Of a stretch of 23,871 nucleotides of DNA, positions 19,055 through 23,871 are shown piece by piece. This stretch comes from Larix sibirica (lineage: Eukaryota > Streptophyta > Pinopsida > Pinales > Pinaceae), in contig NWUY0300014305.1 of assembly GCA_004151065.3 (NCBI GenBank), forward strand, positions 23,472 to 47,342, in the 5' to 3' direction. Position numbers and translations under genes: made by a program. The notes below the pieces were generated by a model. That model worked only from the letters and a program-made list of their open reading frames with translations, was not told the origin of the DNA and ran no database searches. Every line of letters starts with the position of its first letter. Within the stretch, counting starts at the first letter, position 1.

Positions 19055-20339
19055 ATGTCAGGAGGAGGAGGTGGCAGAGGACCACCACCACCACCCAGAA
19101 CACCTCGATGGGTGGCTAGTCACGCATGGACCTCTACAATTACCTACACCCTTAAATGATATGCCTACCCACTATCTGAAGTTATTACCTAAATACGACG
19201 ACAGTAAGGGTACATCTACAGAAGATCATGTGGATCACTTTCAAGATTTCACTCATAACATACTTATCGAACACGATGATGTATTCATGAGATTCTTTGC
19301 CCAATCACTTGAAGGAGAGGCTCGAAAATGGTTCAAGTCACTACCAAATGCTTCTATCAGAACTATGGAAAATTTGGAAATCACTTTCATCAAGAAGTGG
19401 GGAGTTAAGCGTGATAACTCGTATTATCTAACAGAATTTTTCACCCTAAGAAAGAAAACTTCTGAAACTGTTGTATATTTTACTAAAAGGTTCAACAAAG
19501 TATATTATAGAATCCTTGAGGAAATCCAACTACCAAAGAAGCAGCTCGGGCTACATATGCAGGTGCTTTTCCCTCTGATTTTTCTATCATGCTAAGAGAA
19601 AGAAGATCATCCTCTCTCCGTATAATGCAAGATGATGCTATAGACGTTGAAGTAAATATGAGGGTCCGAGGTAAGATAAAATTGACTAATGAGGATGAGC
19701 AAAAATATAAAGTGAAAGATAAAGAGGATACTAGTTCCTCGGGGGATAAGGACTCTCAAGCAATAAAGATCGAATAAATATCTTGCATTATCAAGAACAT
19801 GTCAAACATAGTTACTAGAATGGAATTGGAAAGCAGTAGTCCTAACAGACAGATCCCCTGCTCATCCTCCCACTCATTTTAGAAGGCCTTACAATCCTCA
19901 AATGACATATCGAGGGAAGAGGAATGATGAACAACCTTTGAGACCGCTAGTCAGAGATAGAGATAACAATATGATCGAAATAACTGGAGAAGAAATTTAC
20001 GAGGAAGTCGAAGAACAATTGAATTGGATGGAAGAAGATTCCTATCTCATGCATCTCACTAGAGATGATTATGAAAACTCACTTCCATCTAACCAAACTA
20101 ATGAATATCATAAGAATCCTCAAGAGAATGACTCATCATCTTATGAATAGCAATTGTTCACAAATTCTCTACAGGATGAGTTTCAGAAGAAATATGATCT
20201 TAGGCCTAGACCAGAGTCTGTCAATAGACAAAACAATACTCCTCCTAAAAAATCCCCCCCAAAAGCAGGTCTGATCCAAAGTTCCCCAAACATATCCCAT
20301 AATGAAGAATGGAGACCTGTCAAAAGACAAAACCACTAA
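19055..20339 (+). pseudogene. gag: Second copy of gypsy gag, broken
   Basis: ATG at 19055 followed by the same Gly/Pro-rich start. An extra base near 19123 (CACGCATGG against CAGCATGG) throws the authentic start out of frame before the capsid domain. From 19133 it is identical to the first copy, with the same frameshifts and stops, except for one G-to-T change (13873 versus 20039, Glu to Asp). The capsid motifs RFFAQSLEGEARKWF and FIKKWG are present. Confidence 0.85.
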
Positions 20340-20423
20340 ATTCTCGGTTTCATTTGGCCAAAAAGAGCAAGACGTCAGCCCGCATAAAAATTTGGAGCAA
20401 GAACCTAAAGAGGACGAAAAAAG

Positions 20424-21102
20424 AGCACACCTTTTAATCTGGAACATGAATTGAGCAAACTCAAGATAGAAGTTCCCTTATCCAAGCTAATAAATAATCC
20501 TTTGTACCAAAAGCAAATTGATAATATGTTGCACAAATTCGAAGTCATCGACCAGCAAGATACCATAAATCTGAATGATGAATCCCCAACTTTTCAATGT
20601 GGACCTCATATTGATGACAAAGAAGAAACTATTGCGCTATTTTATGTTATCCTTAATGTACATGATAAATTACTCCACAACTGTATGCTAGACTCTGGCG
20701 CCTCCCACAACTTGATGCCAAAAGTTATCATGGAACAGTTGGGACTAGAGATTACCATGCCATATCACGATCTTAAATTATAGTTTTGACTCCAGAAAGG
20801 TGAAGTGTATAGGTATGATAAGAGATTTGGTAGTGACTCTTGCCCAATTACCAGCCAAAAGTATAATGATGGATGTGGTTGTAGCAGATGTCCCAGCCAA
20901 ATATGGTATGCTTCTGTCAAGGAGCTGGGCTAAAAAATTGGGAGGTACCATGCAAATGGATATGGAATATGCTATGGTACTTGTGTTTGTAGGAGAAACC
21001 AAACGTCTACATAGAGAGGTTATGTTTGCATTTGTAATAAGTGATCAAGATAGTCCTATTAATTACCCTATATATGCCATCTATGAGGATATGGGATGAT
21101 AT
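20424..21102 (+). pseudogene. Second copy of the aspartic protease region
   Basis: Same as 14258-14936: DSGASHNLMP at the active site, the extra base near 20781 and the TGA at 21097. No differences found. Confidence 0.85.
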
Positions 21103-21765
21103 ATGTTGTCCACCGATGAGTCCCTTGGAGAGAAAGTTGTAGAACCTCAAATGACTAAATATACTGACAAAGATCACCAGGGTCAAGTGTGGAAACTATA
21201 TTTTGATGGAGCTTCGATCAAAGATGAATCTGGAATTGGCATATTGCTATCCTCACCAGCAGGGGAAGAGATTATGTTGTCCTACAAGTTAGATTTTGAT
21301 ACCACCAACAATGTTGCTGAGTATGAGGCCCTCATCTTAGGCCTCCGAGCTACTAAAGACTTCAAAATCACTAAGTTGGAAGTCTTTGGAGACTCTGAGT
21401 TGGTAGTAAAACAAATCAAAGTTATTTATCAAACGAAACATCCAAGGCTTAAGGCATATATAAACCTTGTTTGGGATCTTATCGAAAATTTCTTTAGTGA
21501 TTTTAATATAACTTTTGTCCCAAGGGAGTGCAACCAACAGGTTGATCCATTGGCCCTAACAGCTACCACTTTCAAACCTCCCAAGAAACCAAAATTGAAA
21601 TATGAAGTGGAAATGCGATATCATCCCTCTATCCCTGACAATATCAAGCATTGGCAAGTCTTTGAGGATGATCAGCATATTAAACAATTCCTGCAGCTTA
21701 TGGATGAACTTTCAAGTACTAATATAGATAGTGATGAAGAGTATGAAAGGGAAGGCATCCTATAG
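21103..21765 (+). pseudogene. Second copy of the archaeal-type RNase H domain
   Basis: Same 220-residue open frame as 14937-15599, with Asp35, Glu73, Asp97 and Asp148 all present, again between protease and RT. That two copies show the same order is weak support for the arrangement, because the copies are probably one template. Confidence 0.88.
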
Positions 21766-21839
21766 ACAGAGGAGAGAACAACCCCTGAATTAACACAACA
21801 GGTCGTTGGTCACAAAATTCTTCAACTAAAAAACAACTA

Positions 21840-22903
21840 CATCCTAAAGGTCTAGTTCCTCCAGAACAATTGTTTGATAAAAATGAGATCCCGGTTAAAC
21901 GAGCAGTACAACCAACTACTGAAGTTGTGCAGGAAGTGAACATTGGTACCCCAAAAGAACCAAAGTTCATCAAGCTTTCACAGTCCTTGTCAATCGATCA
22001 GAGGCAAAGGTATAAATATCTATTCATAGAATACATGGATATTTTTGCTTGGAAGTATGAAGATTTGAAAACTTACGATACATCTTCCATACAACACAGA
22101 ATCCCTCTAAAACCATATGCTAAGTCGATAAAGTAGAAGTTAAGGCAGGTGAATCCTATTTTACTCCCTGTAATTGAAAAGGAAATGAGAAAGTTACTTG
22201 ATGCTAAAATCATTATTGCTCTCAGATATTCATAGTGGGTAGCTAACCTAGTACCAGTCAGGAAGAAAAACGGAAATATTTGTTTGTGTGTTTACTTCAG
22301 AAATCTTGATAAGTGCTCTTTAAAGGATAATTACCCTTTACCCAAAATGGATCATATTATTCAGAAGGTGGTTGGGTCAACTAGAGTATCTATGATGGAT
22401 GGATTTGCAGATTATAATTAGATTGCCATGCACCTTGATGATAGGAAAAAAACAAATTTCACCACTCCATGGGGAACGTTCATGTATGATAAGAAGCCCT
22501 TTGGCCTTATGAACGCTGGGGAAACATTCCAAAGAGCCATGGATATAGCATTCATCAGTGAAAAGGACAAGTTTATTGTTATATATCTGGATGATATGAC
22601 AGTATTCTCAAAATCTGATGAAGATCACCTTCAACATATAAAGCAAACCTTCAGGAAATGCAGAAAATTCGGTTTGTCCCTAAATCCTAAAAAATACTTT
22701 TTTGCGATGACAGAAGGAAATTTGTTGGGTACATTGTCTCCAAAGATGGAGTTAAGATAGATCTTGATAGAGTGGTCGCTATAAAATTAATTGATCTCCC
22801 AAGAAATAAAATGGACGTACGGTCTTTTATTGGAAAAATAAATTTTCTACGAAGATTCATCCCTCACTTTGTTGAAACAATGAAGGAGATCACCGATATG
22901 TTA
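21840..22903 (+). pseudogene. Second copy of the reverse transcriptase domain
   Basis: Same as 15674-16737, with TAG at 22134, 22233 and 22419, the MMDGF and YLDD catalytic motifs, Tyr in place of Asp in VYFRNLD, and the frameshift near 22721. Confidence 0.9.
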
Positions 22904-23546
22904 AGAAAAAAATGTTGAGATTAAATGGAAAACAGATGCAAGGAATTATTTTAAACAAATAAAATATTCTTTAGGAGAATCACCAATTCTAATTAGTCCT
23001 CACTACATGAAGGAGTTTCTTATATTTTCATTTTCCTCTGAGGTTACCATTGCAGCAGTCCCCCTATAGAAAAATAATAAAGGACATGAGCAACCCATTT
23101 CCTTTTTTAGCCGAGCAGTGAGATATGTCGAGATAAAATATAGCACGATAGAGAAACAGGCATATGCACTAGTCAAAGCCCTCAAATCATTTAGGAACTA
23201 CATGTTGCACTCTAAGATCATCGCCTACATTCCAGAGAGAACCATCAAGGATATCCTATGTCAATCGGACAGCGAAGAAAGAAGGGGAAAGTAGATCTCC
23301 AAAATCCAAGAGTATGACATGGAAATCAGTCCTACCAAGTTGGTGAAAGGACAAGGACTGGCCAAAATCCTGGCCGAATCGAACTATCAAGCTCTTGAGA
23401 TAAATATGATAGACCAACTCCCCAGTCAGGAAGAAGAAGGTATTCAACAAAATCTCCCTATTAATGTTTCTGAAAAATTTACTTATTTGGGATGGTACAA
23501 GGATATAATTTATTACCTGCTCCTGACCTGGATAAATCCAAAATGA
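22904..23546 (+). pseudogene. Second copy of the degenerate gypsy RNase H
   Basis: Same as 16738-17380, with TAG at 23069 and 23294 and the same missing Asp positions (FLIFSFSS, IIAYIP). Confidence 0.78.
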
Positions 23547-23871
23547 GATCTCTTAAACTCAAAGCTATCAAGTATTGCATTTTAGATGGATACCTCTTTT
23601 GGAAAGATCCTCTCGGAGTTCTACTCAATTGTGTAATTGAAGAAGAAACTGAAGGAATAATAGTAGAGTTTCATAAAGGCATGTGCTGAGGAAATCATGC
23701 ATAGATATCCACTGCCTATAAGATCGTCCGAGCTGGTTATTTTTGGCCTTTCTTATTCACTGATGCTAATAAGATTGTTAGAGCATCTGGGGAATGCCAA
23801 GTATTTGTTGGGAGGCAAAAGATTAGACCATTTCCCCTTAAACCAATCATAGTGGAAGCACCTTTTCAACA
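23547..23871 (+). pseudogene. Integrase N-terminus, cut by the window end
   Basis: Same as the start of 17381-18390: the linker, TGA 23687 and TAG 23702, and the zinc-binding remnant (AGYFWP, GECQVF). The last 33 bases differ at 23839, 23850 and 23867, so a different copy begins here. The catalytic core lies outside the window. Confidence 0.8.

Larger units (their letters stand above)
19133..23838. repeat. 4706-bp near-identical duplicate of 12967-17672
   Basis: Constant offset of 6166 bp, with identical open frames, stops and frameshifts. The only difference seen is at 13873/20039. Before 19133 the copies differ by more than 10 % with indels; after 23838 three differences fall within the last 33 bases. 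The identical block therefore has sharp edges on both sides, inside coding sequence. Confidence 0.9.

Overview
This window looks like gene-poor, repeat-dominated nuclear DNA from a seed plant. A gymnosperm, probably a conifer, is most likely. Three things point there: an AT-rich background with no intact host gene; large, decayed Ty3/gypsy elements of the plant Tat type carrying a second, archaeal-type RNase H; and a fragment of a Penelope-like element with a GIY-YIG endonuclease, a class I know in plants mainly from conifers. I see no tRNA, rRNA, CRISPR or bacterial operon structure. Every coding region is broken by stops and frameshifts, so nothing here should make a full-length protein.

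Layout: 1-1075 is AT-rich non-coding DNA with a 30-bp tandem duplication. 1076-2036 is a degenerate Penelope-like 3' end (GIY-YIG remnant at 1431-1763) between two inverted copies of a ~215-bp sequence. 2037-2247 is a short Ty1/copia-type LTR plus an initiator-tRNA-Met primer binding site. 2248-3930 has no gene I can recognise. At about 3930 the base composition becomes GC-richer. A promoter-like stretch follows (two ~100-bp direct repeats, a G-box, a TATA box), leading into a ~3.4-kb broken ORF at 4886-8254. That ORF has an N-terminal globular part, a basic linker, a long coiled coil and a C-terminal domain. It ends directly against a ~730-bp LTR (8259-8991). Then come 216 bp of an unrelated antisense gag zinc-knuckle fragment and an N at 9208.

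From 9209 the second half of the same ORF repeats, followed by another LTR (11670-12399), a tRNA-Asp-type primer binding site and a full gag-PR-aRH-RT-gRH-INT series (12890-18390), broken off at a second N (18391). After that N a third, partial LTR, primer binding site, leader, and gag through the start of INT repeat the series to the window end.

How the parts relate: LTR, gag-pol, extra 3' ORF and LTR fit one element family whose order would be LTR-PBS-gag-PR-aRH-RT-gRH-INT-(own promoter?)-extra ORF-LTR. No single uninterrupted copy in the window proves this order. The most striking features are: (i) the archaeal-type RNase H sits before RT with all four catalytic acids kept, while the original RNase H after RT lacks its usual acids; (ii) two long blocks (2257 and 4706 bp) are duplicated almost without change while their flanks differ by 10-18 %, which suggests assembly duplication at the N joints or gene conversion; (iii) the Penelope remnant; (iv) an LTR hairpin whose three changes between LTR copies all keep RNA pairing as G-U wobbles.
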